Assembly (NCBI GenBank): GCA_040221975.1
Contig: JAVJWR010000036.1
Span: forward strand, 248,001 to 312,000
Length of the DNA: 64,000 bases
Direction: 5' to 3'
DNA from: Haliea sp040221975
GTDB taxonomy: Bacteria > Pseudomonadota > Gammaproteobacteria > Pseudomonadales > Halieaceae
The stretch's first letter is position 1. Each line of letters opens with the position of its first letter. Made by a program: the position numbers and the translations under genes. The notes below the pieces were generated by a model. It was given only the letters and a program-made list of their open reading frames with translations. It was not told where the DNA came from and made no database searches. Shown here one piece after another: positions 24,020 through 33,195 of this stretch.

Positions 24020-26850
24020 GCACCAGCAGCGTCAGCCGCCGGGTGGCGCAGAAGGAAATGCGCCTGTTCTTTGGCTCGCCAGTGGCCTGGCTGTTTTTGG
24101 CGGTATTTGCCGCGGTCACCCTGTTCATTTTCTTCTGGGTCGAGTCCTGGTTTGCGCGCAATATCGCCGATGTCAGGCCGCTGTTCGAGTGGATGCCGCT
24201 GCTGTTGATTCCGCTCAGCGCCGCCCTGACCATGCGCATGTGGAGCGAGGAGCGGCGCACCGGCACGCTGGAACATGTGTTGATACAGCCCGCCGGCATC
24301 TGGCGCTTCGTGCTCGGCAAGTTCCGCGCCTGCTTCAGCCTGCTGCTGCTGGCCCTGCTGGCCACCCTGCCCCTGCCGATCACAGCCAGCCTGATGGCGG
24401 ATCTGGACTGGGGCCCGGTAGGCGCGGGCTATCTCGCCACTGCCCTGCTGGGCGCCGCCTATCTCAGCATTGGCCTGTTCGTCTCCTCCCGTACCGACAA
24501 CCCGATCGTCAGCCTGATCGGGACCGTTGCGGTGTGCAGCCTGTTCTACCTGCTGGGCAGCAGCACCCTGACCGGCTTCTTCGACGACCGCAGCGGCGAA
24601 CTGCTGCGATTGCTGGGCACCGGTTCGCGTTTCGAGAGCATCAGCCGCGGCGTGCTGGATCTGCGGGACCTGGCCTGGTACCTGGGACTGGTCGCCGGCT
24701 TCCTGGCGCTCAATGTCTACAGCCTGGAGCGCGAACGCCGGGCCCGGGATGTGCGCAGTGCGCGGCAAAGACGCTGGCAGACAGGGATTGTGCTGCTGCT
24801 CGCCAACCTGGTACTGGCCAATGTCTGGCTGCAGCGCCTGCCGGGCCTGCGCGTGGACGTCACCGAGGGCCGCCTGTACTCCATCTCCGCACCGACCCGG
24901 GACCTGCTGGCGCGGCTGCAGGAACCGCTGCTGATTCGCGGTTACTTCAGTGCCCGAACCCATCCCCTGCTGGCGCCGCTGGTACCCCAGCTGCGGGACC
25001 TGATCCAGGAATATGCCATCGCCGGCGGTGACCGGGTACAGGTGGAGTTTATCGACCCCACCGAGCACCCGGAGCTGGAGCAGGAGGCCAATGAGCGCTA
25101 TCAGATACAGGCGACACCGCTGCAGGTCGCGGACCGCTACCAGTCCGCCCTGGTCAATGCCTGGTTCCATGTGCTGGTCAGCTATGGCGACGAATTTGTC
25201 ACCCTCGGCTTTACCGACCTGATCGATGTTCGCACCGCCGGCAACACCGAAGCCGAAGTGCGCCTGCGCAATCCCGAATTTGACCTCACCCGCGCGATCC
25301 GGGATGTGCTCCACAGCTATCAGCTCGGCGGCAACCTGTTCCAGGCCCTGAGCCGGCCGGTGGAGCTGGTGGCCTACGCCTCCGACGAGGCGCTGCTGCC
25401 GGATCTGCTGCGCAGCTACAAACACGCCATCGTCGGTCAGCTCGATGAGAAAGTGGCCCAATCCGGGGGCATGTTCAGTTACCGTTTCGTACAGCCGGAA
25501 GCGAACGCTGGCGAGATTGCGCGCCGGCTCGGCGAGGACTGGGGCTTCCGGCCGATGCTGTCGGCGCTGGGCGACGAGCAGGAATTCTGGTTTTACCTGA
25601 CCCTGGAGGATGACCACCAGGTGGTGCAGCTGCCCACCGAGGAGTTCGATCCGGCGGACTTCGCGCCAATGCTGGATGCGGGGCTCAAGCGCTTCGCCAG
25701 CGGCTTTACCCGCACTGTTGCCCTGGTCACCCCGGGAGTCAACGAGCAGATGACCCGCTATCATCTCGGAGCACCCACCTTCACCAACCTGGAGCAGGCG
25801 ATCACCCGCGACTACAGCATCCGCCTGGAGGAGCTGGCCGATGGCCGGGTAGACCCGGGGGCCGATATCCTGGCGGTGGTCGCTCCCCACGAGCTGGATA
25901 GCACGGCACTGTTCGCCATCGACCAGTTCCTGATGCGCGGCGGCACCGTGGTTCTGGCAACCTCCCCCTTCAGCGTTGAGCTGACCGCCGGGGAGATGCG
26001 GCTGCTGGACTACCGCAGCGGCCTCGACGACTGGCTTGCGGCCCTCGGCATCAGCATCGACCAGAGCCTGGTGCTGGATCCGCAGAGCGCCGCCTTCCCG
26101 GCACCGATAGTGCGCAAGGTCGGCGACTACGAGTTCCGGGATGTGCAGATGATCGACTACCCCTACTTCATCGACCTGCGTCCGCCCGGACTCAACCCGG
26201 AGCACCCGGTGACCGACAATCTGCCCCAGCTGACCATGGGCTGGGCGTCGCCGATCCACGTCGACCCGCCCCAGGGATTGCGCCTGACCAGCCTGCTGCG
26301 CAGCTCGGCGGCGGCCTGGACCTCCACCGGGCGTGACATCCTGCCACACCAGGATGGCAGCGACCGGCCCGTGTTCACCCCGGCCGGGGAGCGCCGGCAA
26401 GTGCAGTTGGGTGTGGCCCTGGAGGGTCGGTTCCGCTCATGGTTCGCGGAACGCAAGCCGCCACCGCTGGCGAATGATGCCGCCGCCGAAGTACGGACTG
26501 TGCTGGAACGCTCGCCGGAATCCGCGCGCCTGATCGTGTTTGCATCCAACGATTTCATGGATGACCAGATGCTGAATGCGGTGGTCGCCGCCGCTGGCAC
26601 CCAGTATCTGGGGCCGCTGGAGCTGTTCATGAACACCCTGGAGTGGTCGCTGCAGGATGAGTCCCTGCTGCAAATCCGCTCCCGTGCCCACTTCAACCGC
26701 ACCCTGCCGCCCATGAGCCGGGACGCGCAGCGATTCGTTGAGTACCTGAACTATGGCCTGGCGGTTGCGTGGCTGCTCCTGCTGGCGGCAGTGCACGGCC
26801 TGCGCACCCTGCTGCGCAAGCGCCATTATCGCAGGAGCCTGGGGCTGTGA
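24016..26850 (+). CDS. ABC-2 permease fused to GldG-type auxiliary protein
   Basis: 944 residues. Residues 1-240 are an ABC-2 permease of the GldF type, with about six membrane helices and the SEERRTGTLEHVL loop. After a basic linker and another helix (about 257-275), a large soluble region of the GldG/ABC_transp_aux type follows (DVTEGRLYSISAPTRDLLARLQEPL...). It ends in a helix (LNYGLAVAWLLLLAAVHGLRTL) and a basic tail. Usually GldF and GldG are separate proteins; here they are one chain. Homologues drive envelope export or gliding in Bacteroidota and are widespread but uncharacterised in Proteobacteria. Overlaps both neighbours by 4 bases. Confidence 0.88.
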   Translation: MSTSSVSRRVAQKEMRLFFGSPVAWLFLAVFAAVTLFIFFWVESWFARNIADVRPLFEWMPLLLIPLSAALTMRMWSEERRTGTLEHVLIQPAGIWRFVLGKFRACFSLLLLALLATLPLPITASLMADLDWGPVGAGYLATALLGAAYLSIGLFVSSRTDNPIVSLIGTVAVCSLFYLLGSSTLTGFFDDRSGELLRLLGTGSRFESISRGVLDLRDLAWYLGLVAGFLALNVYSLERERRARDVRSARQRRWQTGIVLLLANLVLANVWLQRLPGLRVDVTEGRLYSISAPTRDLLARLQEPLLIRGYFSARTHPLLAPLVPQLRDLIQEYAIAGGDRVQVEFIDPTEHPELEQEANERYQIQATPLQVADRYQSALVNAWFHVLVSYGDEFVTLGFTDLIDVRTAGNTEAEVRLRNPEFDLTRAIRDVLHSYQLGGNLFQALSRPVELVAYASDEALLPDLLRSYKHAIVGQLDEKVAQSGGMFSYRFVQPEANAGEIARRLGEDWGFRPMLSALGDEQEFWFYLTLEDDHQVVQLPTEEFDPADFAPMLDAGLKRFASGFTRTVALVTPGVNEQMTRYHLGAPTFTNLEQAITRDYSIRLEELADGRVDPGADILAVVAPHELDSTALFAIDQFLMRGGTVVLATSPFSVELTAGEMRLLDYRSGLDDWLAALGISIDQSLVLDPQSAAFPAPIVRKVGDYEFRDVQMIDYPYFIDLRPPGLNPEHPVTDNLPQLTMGWASPIHVDPPQGLRLTSLLRSSAAAWTSTGRDILPHQDGSDRPVFTPAGERRQVQLGVALEGRFRSWFAERKPPPLANDAAAEVRTVLERSPESARLIVFASNDFMDDQMLNAVVAAAGTQYLGPLELFMNTLEWSLQDESLLQIRSRAHFNRTLPPMSRDAQRFVEYLNYGLAVAWLLLLAAVHGLRTLLRKRHYRRSLGL

Positions 26851-27746
26851 ACCGCATCAACAGCGTCCTGCTGCTGGTACTGATGATCCAGGTTTTCCTG
26901 GTCGCCGTGGTCTACTGGCCGCAGCAAGAGGAGCTTGTGGCGGACCCCGCGAAACCCCTGCTGGCAATTGACCGCGCCGCCGTTGCCGGGATCCGGCTGG
27001 AAGATGACCAGGGCAACGAGGCCCTGTTGCAGCGCGTCGCCGGACGCTGGCAACTGCCGGCGCGGCAGGATCTGCCCGCGGACACAGCCCTGGTCGAGCG
27101 CCTGCTGCGGGTGCTCACGGAGGAGTGGCACGGCTATCCGATCGCCACCAGTGTTGCTGCCCGGCAGCGCTTTGAGGTCGCCAGCTACCGCTTCCAGCGC
27201 CGCGTGACCCTGCTCGGCGACGATGGCGCGCAACTGGGTACAGTGTTCCTGGGTACCGCCCCCGCCTTTCGTCGCATCCACGCGCGCAGTGATGCCGATG
27301 AGGCGATCTACAGTATCGCTTTCAACAGCTTTGAGGCGCCGGCCCATGACGCAGGCTGGCTGGAACCGCGCCTGCTGCAGGTCCAGGCACCGCGCCGCAT
27401 TCAGGGTGCAGGCTTCGCCCTGGCACAAACGGACAGCGGCGACTGGCGCGCCGCCAACGGCGCCACGCCAGAGCCGCGGGAACTGGAAGCACTGCTGGTC
27501 TCACTGGCCAACCTGCAGGTGGACGGGATCGCCAGCGAAGACCAGCAGCGCAGCCTGGCTGCAGCGACACCGGCCTTCAGTGTGCGCGCTGTGGCAGCGG
27601 CGGAAGAGCGGAACCTCGACTTCTATCAGCTTGAGGGGGAGCACTTTGTCCACGATCCGCGCCACGACCTGTTTTTCACCGTCAGTGCCTACGATTTCGA
27701 CCGCCTGCAGACACTGGATTCGGCGCGGCTGAACGGCAGGCCATGA
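26847..27746 (+). CDS. DUF4340 domain protein
   Basis: 299 residues from a GTG that overlaps the previous stop as GTGA. One N-terminal membrane helix (INSVLLLVLMIQVFLVAVVYW) precedes a periplasmic DUF4340 region with weakly repeated units (LLQRVAGRWQLPARQDLPAD, VFLGTAPAFRRIHARSD). DUF4340 proteins regularly follow GldG-like genes and probably form part of the same envelope complex. No catalytic residues are recognisable. Confidence 0.83.
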   Translation: MNRINSVLLLVLMIQVFLVAVVYWPQQEELVADPAKPLLAIDRAAVAGIRLEDDQGNEALLQRVAGRWQLPARQDLPADTALVERLLRVLTEEWHGYPIATSVAARQRFEVASYRFQRRVTLLGDDGAQLGTVFLGTAPAFRRIHARSDADEAIYSIAFNSFEAPAHDAGWLEPRLLQVQAPRRIQGAGFALAQTDSGDWRAANGATPEPRELEALLVSLANLQVDGIASEDQQRSLAAATPAFSVRAVAAAEERNLDFYQLEGEHFVHDPRHDLFFTVSAYDFDRLQTLDSARLNGRP

Positions 27747-28624
27747 GCAGCACCTCGCAGTGGCCGCTGCCGACCGAGGGCATACGCTTCCTGACCCCGG
27801 CGTTCATGCTGGAGCAGCTGCACCGCCACCCACTCACCCGGGACTGCTATCCGACGGCAATGGGCTACTATCCGCAGGCGGCCGGGCACCGCATGCGGCG
27901 GCCGCGCCACGACGACAATCTGCTGCTGTACTGTGTCGAGGGCCGGGGGCGACTGCGCATCGACGGCCAGCGCCAGGATATCGGGCCCGGCGACCTGGTC
28001 CTGCTGCCCCAGGGCCTGGGCCACAGCTACAGCGCCGACCCGGAACATCCCTGGAGCCTGTACTGGATCCACTTCCAGGGGATCAGCAGCAGGATATTCA
28101 TGGAGTACCTCGGCTACCGGGAGGGCAAGGCGGTGGTGCACGCGGGCATCGCTCCCGGACTCATCGCCGCCTTCCACACCCTGCTGGCGGTCAACCGCAC
28201 GGGCTACAGCAGCAGCGCCTTCATCAACGCCGCCAACCAGTGCCGGCACCTGTTTACCCAGATCGTGCTGGAGGCAAACCGGCAGCGCGCCACCCACACT
28301 GCGGGACTGGATCTCGAGGCGATCCAGGGCATCATGCAGGACCGCATCCACGGCAGCCTGGAGCTGGAGGAGCTGGCCGCGATAGCACACCTGTCCAAGT
28401 ACCACTTTGCCAGCCGCTACAAGGCCCTGACCGGCTACTCGCCGATCAAGCACTTCCTGCACATGAAAATCGAGTACGCCTGCCAGCTCCTGGACAGCAC
28501 CGATCTGAGTGTGAAAGCCATCGCGGCTGCCGTGGGTTACGGGGATGCGCTCTATTTCTCGCGTCTGTTCCGGCAAACCCTGGGACTCTCGCCGCGGGCC
28601 TACCGCAGCTCGGTACGCAAATAA
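27743..28624 (+). CDS. AraC-family transcriptional regulator
   Basis: 293 residues. An N-terminal cupin-like sensing domain (LLYCVEGRGRLRIDGQRQDIGPGDLVLLPQGLGHSYSA) is followed at residues about 190-290 by the two AraC helix-turn-helix motifs. These include LEELAAIAHLSKYHFASRYK and IAAAVGYGDALYFSRLFRQ. The sensor resembles sugar-responsive members (RhaR/MelR-like). The ATG overlaps the DUF4340 stop (ATGA), so it is cotranscribed with the ABC operon. No binding site is identifiable. Confidence 0.88.
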   Translation: MSSTSQWPLPTEGIRFLTPAFMLEQLHRHPLTRDCYPTAMGYYPQAAGHRMRRPRHDDNLLLYCVEGRGRLRIDGQRQDIGPGDLVLLPQGLGHSYSADPEHPWSLYWIHFQGISSRIFMEYLGYREGKAVVHAGIAPGLIAAFHTLLAVNRTGYSSSAFINAANQCRHLFTQIVLEANRQRATHTAGLDLEAIQGIMQDRIHGSLELEELAAIAHLSKYHFASRYKALTGYSPIKHFLHMKIEYACQLLDSTDLSVKAIAAAVGYGDALYFSRLFRQTLGLSPRAYRSSVRK

Positions 28625-28654
28625 CAGGCTGCCATCCGACCCGGCGGGCCGTGG

Positions 28655-29629
28655 TCAGCGTGCGTAGACCTCGGGATTCACACAATGGGGCATGGGCTGC
28701 CCCTGCAGGGCGGCGATGGCGTTGGCGGCGGCGATATCCGCCATCCGCGCCCGGGTCCGGGTCGTGGCACTGCCGATGTGCGGCGCCAGCACCACGTTCG
28801 GCAGTGCCAGCAACGGGTTGCCCGTTGGTACCGGCTCCTCGGCAAAGACATCAACACCGGCGGCATACAGCGCGCCACTGGCCAGCGCCGCCGCCAGTGC
28901 CGGTTCATCAACAATGCCGCCGCGCGCAGTATTCACCAGCACCGCTCCCGGCTTCATCGCGGCGATTTCCGCGGCACCGAGCAAGCCACGGGTATCCGCG
29001 GTCAGGGCGAGGTGCACGCTGACGAAATCGCTGCGCGCCAGCAGCGCCTCCAGGGAGAGCTGCTCGACCCCCGGAATGTCCTTGGGACTCCGGTTCCAGC
29101 CGACCACCTCCATGCCGAAGGCCGCAGCGCGACGGGCCATGGCCTGGCCGATGTCACCCAGGCCGATCACGCCGAGAGTGGCGCCACTGACATCCTTGCC
29201 GGTGAAGAAGTCCGGCGACCAGCGGTTCTCCCGCCGCCACTCTCCCCGACGCACAAAATGGTCCGCCTCGGTGATTCGACGGGCGGCGGCCAGCAGCAGG
29301 GCGAAGGCCGTGTCCGCGGTGGTATCCGTCAGCACTCCCGGGGTATGTCCCAGGGGGATGCCACGAGCGGTAAGCGCAGCCACATCGACGTGGTCGACAC
29401 CCGCCGACATGCTGGAGACGAACTGCAGGTCGGGCATCGCATCCAGCAACTCGCGGTCAATCCGGTCCGTCAGCAGGCAGACCAGGCCCTCGCAGCCCGT
29501 AAGTTCCTCGCGCAGGGACGCCGCCGGCAGCAGGCCCGGACCCAGCCACACGTTCACGGCGCAATACGCCGACAGCTCGTGGATGCGGCGCCCGGGCAGT
29601 TCGTGGGTAACAAACACTTTTCTGTTCAT
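28655..29629 (-). CDS. D-2-hydroxyacid dehydrogenase (glyoxylate/hydroxypyruvate reductase-like)
   Basis: 324 residues from ATG 29629. An in-frame ATG 12 bases earlier is equally possible. NAD(P)-binding GLGDIGQAMARRAA, the substrate-binding NTARGGIVDE with catalytic Arg, and PHIGSAT with catalytic His match the family. It presumably reduces glyoxylate, hydroxypyruvate or a related 2-keto acid. It is convergent with the AraC gene. Confidence 0.85.
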   Translation of the reverse strand: MNRKVFVTHELPGRRIHELSAYCAVNVWLGPGLLPAASLREELTGCEGLVCLLTDRIDRELLDAMPDLQFVSSMSAGVDHVDVAALTARGIPLGHTPGVLTDTTADTAFALLLAAARRITEADHFVRRGEWRRENRWSPDFFTGKDVSGATLGVIGLGDIGQAMARRAAAFGMEVVGWNRSPKDIPGVEQLSLEALLARSDFVSVHLALTADTRGLLGAAEIAAMKPGAVLVNTARGGIVDEPALAAALASGALYAAGVDVFAEEPVPTGNPLLALPNVVLAPHIGSATTRTRARMADIAAANAIAALQGQPMPHCVNPEVYAR

Positions 29630-29794
29630 GGCGTCGAGCATACCGCAATCCCGGTGACCGGCAACAGGCAAGCGGCGGTTTCTGCGAACCGGCAATCGGA
29701 TTAAGATGTGCGCCTGTGCCGGGGAACACACACCCCTCCCGGCAGTCGAAGCCTCCTGCCACCGCAGATCCGACTTTACCTGACAGGCCCGAAC

Positions 29795-30490
29795 ATGAAT
29801 GACAGCAGTGTTGCACTGAATGGCGACCTTTCCCGGCATGTGATCGTGGACACACAGTCCATGGACTGGACGCCCAGTCCCGGTGGCCACGTATTGCGCA
29901 AGCGCCTGCACCGGGTGGGCCAGGCCGAATCCGGCCAGGTGACCTCCCTGGTACGCTACGAGCCCGGCGCCCGATTCCCCGCCCACGATCACCCCCAGGG
30001 CGAGGAAATCCTGGTTCTGGAAGGTGTCTTCTCCGACGAACACGGCGACTGGCCGGCCGGCACCTACCTGCTGAACCCGGAGGGATTTCGCCACGCGCCG
30101 TTTTCCCGCGACGGCTGCCTGCTGTTCGTGAAGCTGCGGCAGTACCCGGGTGCGGACCGGGAGCACGTGGTCGTGGACACCGCGGCCCGGCCCTGGCAGC
30201 CGTCCGTGCGCAAGAATACCAGCTGGAAAAAACTCTACGCCCAGGAGCCCTACACCGACTTCATGCGCCTGGAAAGCTGGGACACGCCCGCCGCCATTGG
30301 CCAGATCAACTTTCCCCAGGGGGCGGAGATCCTGGTCCTGAAGGGCAGCTTCAGCGACGACCGGGGCGACTACCGCACCCACTGCTGGCTGCGCATCCCC
30401 GCCGGCGGCTCCATTCACCCGACCAGCAACGAATACTGCGAGCTCTACATCAAGGAGGGCGGCTTCGGCTACCTGCGCAGCGCGGCCTGA
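29795..30490 (+). CDS. ChrR-type cupin protein, two lobes
   Basis: 231 residues from ATG 29795. Both halves carry a ChrR-like cupin with a metal-binding His cluster: HDHPQGEEILVLEG in the first, ending GFRHAPF, and NFPQGAEILVLKG with ending GGSIHPTS in the second. ChrR anti-sigma factors have an N-terminal zinc domain followed by one such cupin. Here the zinc domain is absent and the cupin is duplicated, so it is probably not an anti-sigma factor. No ECF sigma gene is adjacent. Function unknown. Confidence 0.75.
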   Translation: MNDSSVALNGDLSRHVIVDTQSMDWTPSPGGHVLRKRLHRVGQAESGQVTSLVRYEPGARFPAHDHPQGEEILVLEGVFSDEHGDWPAGTYLLNPEGFRHAPFSRDGCLLFVKLRQYPGADREHVVVDTAARPWQPSVRKNTSWKKLYAQEPYTDFMRLESWDTPAAIGQINFPQGAEILVLKGSFSDDRGDYRTHCWLRIPAGGSIHPTSNEYCELYIKEGGFGYLRSAA

Positions 30491-30510
30491 CCCGGCTACA
30501 GGGTCAGGCC
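30484..30510. terminator. Bidirectional hairpin across two convergent stop codons
   Basis: GGCCTGACCC (30484-30493) pairs perfectly with GGGTCAGGCC (30501-30510). It contains the cupin TGA in one arm and the SDR stop in the 7-base loop. It would fold on either transcript. No T-run is present. Confidence 0.5.
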
Positions 30511-31260
30511 ACCGTCAACGACAATGCACTCGCCGTTGGTATAGCTGGACGCATCCGAGACCAGGTACAGCACCGCACCTGCCATCTCCTCCGGCTCAGC
30601 GTGGCGCTGCATGGGGATTTTCTCGATGGCAGTCTGGTAGATCTCGTCATTGCTGAACAGGGCACCGGCAAACCTGGTTTTGGTAAGCCCCGGCAGCAAG
30701 GCATTGCAGCGGATACCGAAGCCGCCGCACTCTTTCGCAAACACCTTGGTCATGTTGACTACCGCGGCCTTGGTGATTGAGTAGATCCCCTGCATGGGAC
30801 CGGGCTGCAGCGCATTGACCGAGGCGGTGTTGACGATGGCACCGCGGCCCTGCTCCCGCATCAGCTTGCCGGCTTCGACCGACATGAAGAAGTAGCCGCG
30901 GATGTTGACGTCCACGGTTTTCTGGAAGGCGGCGAGATCAGTGTCCAGCACATGCCCGAAGTAGGGGTTGGCGGCACCGTTGTTGACGCAGATATCCAGC
31001 CGCCCATGAGCACTGCGGATGTGCTCGAACAATGCCTGGATGGCGGCCATGTCACCGACATTGCAGGCGCACGCTTCGGCGCTGCCGCCACTCGCACGGA
31101 TGGCATCCGCCACCGGCTCACAGCCCTCCAGTTTGCGGCTGGATACGATCACATGCGCGCCCTGCTCCGCCAGCAGGCGCGCAATGGCTTCGCCGATACC
31201 GCGACTGGCGCCGCTCACCAGGGCGATGCGCCCATTAAGGTCAAACAACTTGGTGGTCAT
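30496..31260 (-). CDS. Short-chain dehydrogenase/reductase
   Basis: 254 residues. Cofactor motif SGASRGIG at 16-23, NNG at 93-95, Ser147, Tyr160 and Lys164 (YSITK) are all present. FIG-like C-terminus NGECIVVDGGLTL is typical of FabG-like oxidoreductases. It overlaps the MFS transporter gene upstream by 20 bases, so the two share a transcript. Substrate unknown. Confidence 0.88.
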   Translation of the reverse strand: MTTKLFDLNGRIALVSGASRGIGEAIARLLAEQGAHVIVSSRKLEGCEPVADAIRASGGSAEACACNVGDMAAIQALFEHIRSAHGRLDICVNNGAANPYFGHVLDTDLAAFQKTVDVNIRGYFFMSVEAGKLMREQGRGAIVNTASVNALQPGPMQGIYSITKAAVVNMTKVFAKECGGFGIRCNALLPGLTKTRFAGALFSNDEIYQTAIEKIPMQRHAEPEEMAGAVLYLVSDASSYTNGECIVVDGGLTL

Positions 31261-32476
31261 GCTCAGGGTTCTCCTTGTGTCGTTCCTGCGTGTCTGCCGG
31301 CGTGGCAGGTGCGGCGGAAAGCCGCGTGGGTGGTGGCCCCAGGGTCCAGGCCAGATAAAACAGCACCAGCACGATACACCCCAGCCAGGCCCCGACATAG
31401 CCGAACAGCGTCAGATTGGCACCCGCCAGCAGCGGCCCCAGTACCCGGCCCCAGGAGGCGGCAGAGGCCGTTGTGCCGAGCATCTGCCCGCGCAGCTGGT
31501 GGCAGGTGCGCTGGCTGGTAATGGTGTTGAGCAGGGGCATGCACAGGGTTGCACCGGACATCGCGAGATACAGTGCCGCCAGCATCCACGGCATGCTGGC
31601 CGCGAACACCGCCAGCCACAGGCCGAGCATCAGGCTGGCCACGCAGATCCGCAACAATCGCCACTCTCCAGCCAGCCGCACCAGCGGCCCCAGCAATCCG
31701 CCCTGCAGCAGCACCATGATCGCGCCCTGGACGCCGAACACGATCCCCACCTGCCGCGCACCCCAACCCAGCAGATCCCCCAGCCACAGCGGTGCCAGGT
31801 AGGTCACGGAGCTGATCGCCGCTGCGTGGAGCACGTACTGCAGCACCAGCATGCGGCTTTCAGTCTGTCGCAGCATGGTCCAGGTGGAGGCGCGAGAACC
31901 GTCGCGCTGCCGGCGCAGATTGGCGGCGCGCCGCTCGGCGGAGACTGACTCCGGCAGGAACAGGGCCGCCGCGGCAATAGCCAACAGCGACATGCCACCG
32001 GCCACCAGGCAGGGCAGGGTGAAGCTGCCGCTGTCACCGGCCAGCAGCCCTCCCAGCAGCGGTCCCAGTATCAGGCCCAGGCCAAAGGCCGCGCCGATCA
32101 TGCCCATGCCTTTGGCACGTTTCTCGGGGGAGGTGATGTCGCTCATCATCGCGGATGCCACACCGAGGTTGCCCGCCATGATGCCGGCAAAGGCCCGCGC
32201 CGCAAAGATCATCCACAGCTGCGTCGCCAGTCCCAGCATTACATAGGATACGGCCGCGCCCCCCAGGCACAGCATGATCACCGGCTTGCGCCCCAGTCGG
32301 TCGGATAGCCGGCCCCAAAACGGCCCGGATATCCCGGCAAAGGCGGCATAGGTGACGATAATGAGAGCGATGTCGATCTTGTCGGCCCCCAGTTGCGGGG
32401 ACAGAAACGGCAGGATGGGAATGACAATGCCGAACCCGATCAGGTCCAGCAGGACAACACCGAACAGGATCGGCAT
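31241..32476 (-). CDS. MFS drug/metabolite exporter (TetA/DHA1-like)
   Basis: 411 residues from ATG 32476, with 12 predicted helices. MPILFGVVLLDLIGFGIVIP and the A-motif GRLSDRLGRKPVIML are typical of TCR/DHA1 antiporters. MGMIGAAFGLGLILGPLLGG is the C-motif of helix 5, which marks exporters. It is cotranscribed with an SDR and divergent from a GNAT gene. Substrate unknown. In-frame sequence upstream of the chosen start has poor coding character. Confidence 0.87.
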   Translation of the reverse strand: MPILFGVVLLDLIGFGIVIPILPFLSPQLGADKIDIALIIVTYAAFAGISGPFWGRLSDRLGRKPVIMLCLGGAAVSYVMLGLATQLWMIFAARAFAGIMAGNLGVASAMMSDITSPEKRAKGMGMIGAAFGLGLILGPLLGGLLAGDSGSFTLPCLVAGGMSLLAIAAAALFLPESVSAERRAANLRRQRDGSRASTWTMLRQTESRMLVLQYVLHAAAISSVTYLAPLWLGDLLGWGARQVGIVFGVQGAIMVLLQGGLLGPLVRLAGEWRLLRICVASLMLGLWLAVFAASMPWMLAALYLAMSGATLCMPLLNTITSQRTCHQLRGQMLGTTASAASWGRVLGPLLAGANLTLFGYVGAWLGCIVLVLFYLAWTLGPPPTRLSAAPATPADTQERHKENPEHDHQVV

Positions 32477-32676
32477 CAGTCGGCGGTCAGGAACGAGCCG
32501 CTGGCGATGGAGGCGCCGCTGATACCGACAATGATGCGCTCTGCCATGCCCTGTCCTGCCCCGCGAAAAGACCTGCACTGTACCAGTACGCTCGACGGAT
32601 TTCACCGCCCGAAAGGCGTCACCGGGGCTCCGCTGTAGTAAGCTTGTGGGAAGGCAACGACAGAAACCGGACAACC

Positions 32677-33195
32677 ATGCTGCACACAGCGCGGCTCACC
32701 ATTGAGCCCCTCACCCTGGACGATGCTCCCTTTATCCAGGCACTGCTGAACGACCCGGATTTCATCACCCAGATCGCCGATCGCGGCATTCGCGACGAGG
32801 CTGCGGCCCGGCGCTACCTGGAGGAGGGTCCGCTCGCCAGTTACCGCGAGCACGGTTTCGGACTCTGGGCGGTGCGTCCACGCGGCGGCGGCGCTGCGAT
32901 TGGCATCTGCGGACTGCTGCAGCGAGAGACGCTTGCGGACGTGGATATCGGCTATGCCCTGTTGCCGCAGGCACGCGGCAAGGGATTCGCCAGGGAGGCG
33001 GCAGAGGCGGTGTTGCACTATGCGCGGGAGACGTTGGGACTGACCCGGCTGGTGGCTATTGTGGCACCGGGAAATGCGCCCTCGCGGGCGCTGCTGGAAG
33101 GGCTCGGCTTCAGGCATGAGCGCCTGGTGCAGCTCACGCCCGAGGCCGAGAACCTCTGCCTGTATGGCTGGAAAGCCTCAGAACCGGTAGCGTAG
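32677..33195 (+). CDS. GNAT-family N-acetyltransferase (RimJ/RimL-like)
   Basis: 172 residues from ATG 32677. It has the RimJ/RimL-type beginning (LHTARLTIEPLTLDD) and the acetyl-CoA loop ALLPQARGKGFAREAAEAVL. The late NAPSRALLEGLGFRHE and a Trp-containing end also fit. It acetylates an amine, possibly a protein N-terminus or a small molecule. It overlaps the convergent receptor gene by 18 bases. Confidence 0.87.
   Translation: MLHTARLTIEPLTLDDAPFIQALLNDPDFITQIADRGIRDEAAARRYLEEGPLASYREHGFGLWAVRPRGGGAAIGICGLLQRETLADVDIGYALLPQARGKGFAREAAEAVLHYARETLGLTRLVAIVAPGNAPSRALLEGLGFRHERLVQLTPEAENLCLYGWKASEPVA

Noticed and set aside
23854..26400. Minus-strand open frame of 848 codons
   Set aside because: Antisense to the GldF-GldG fusion; Gln/Ala-rich with no recognisable motif.
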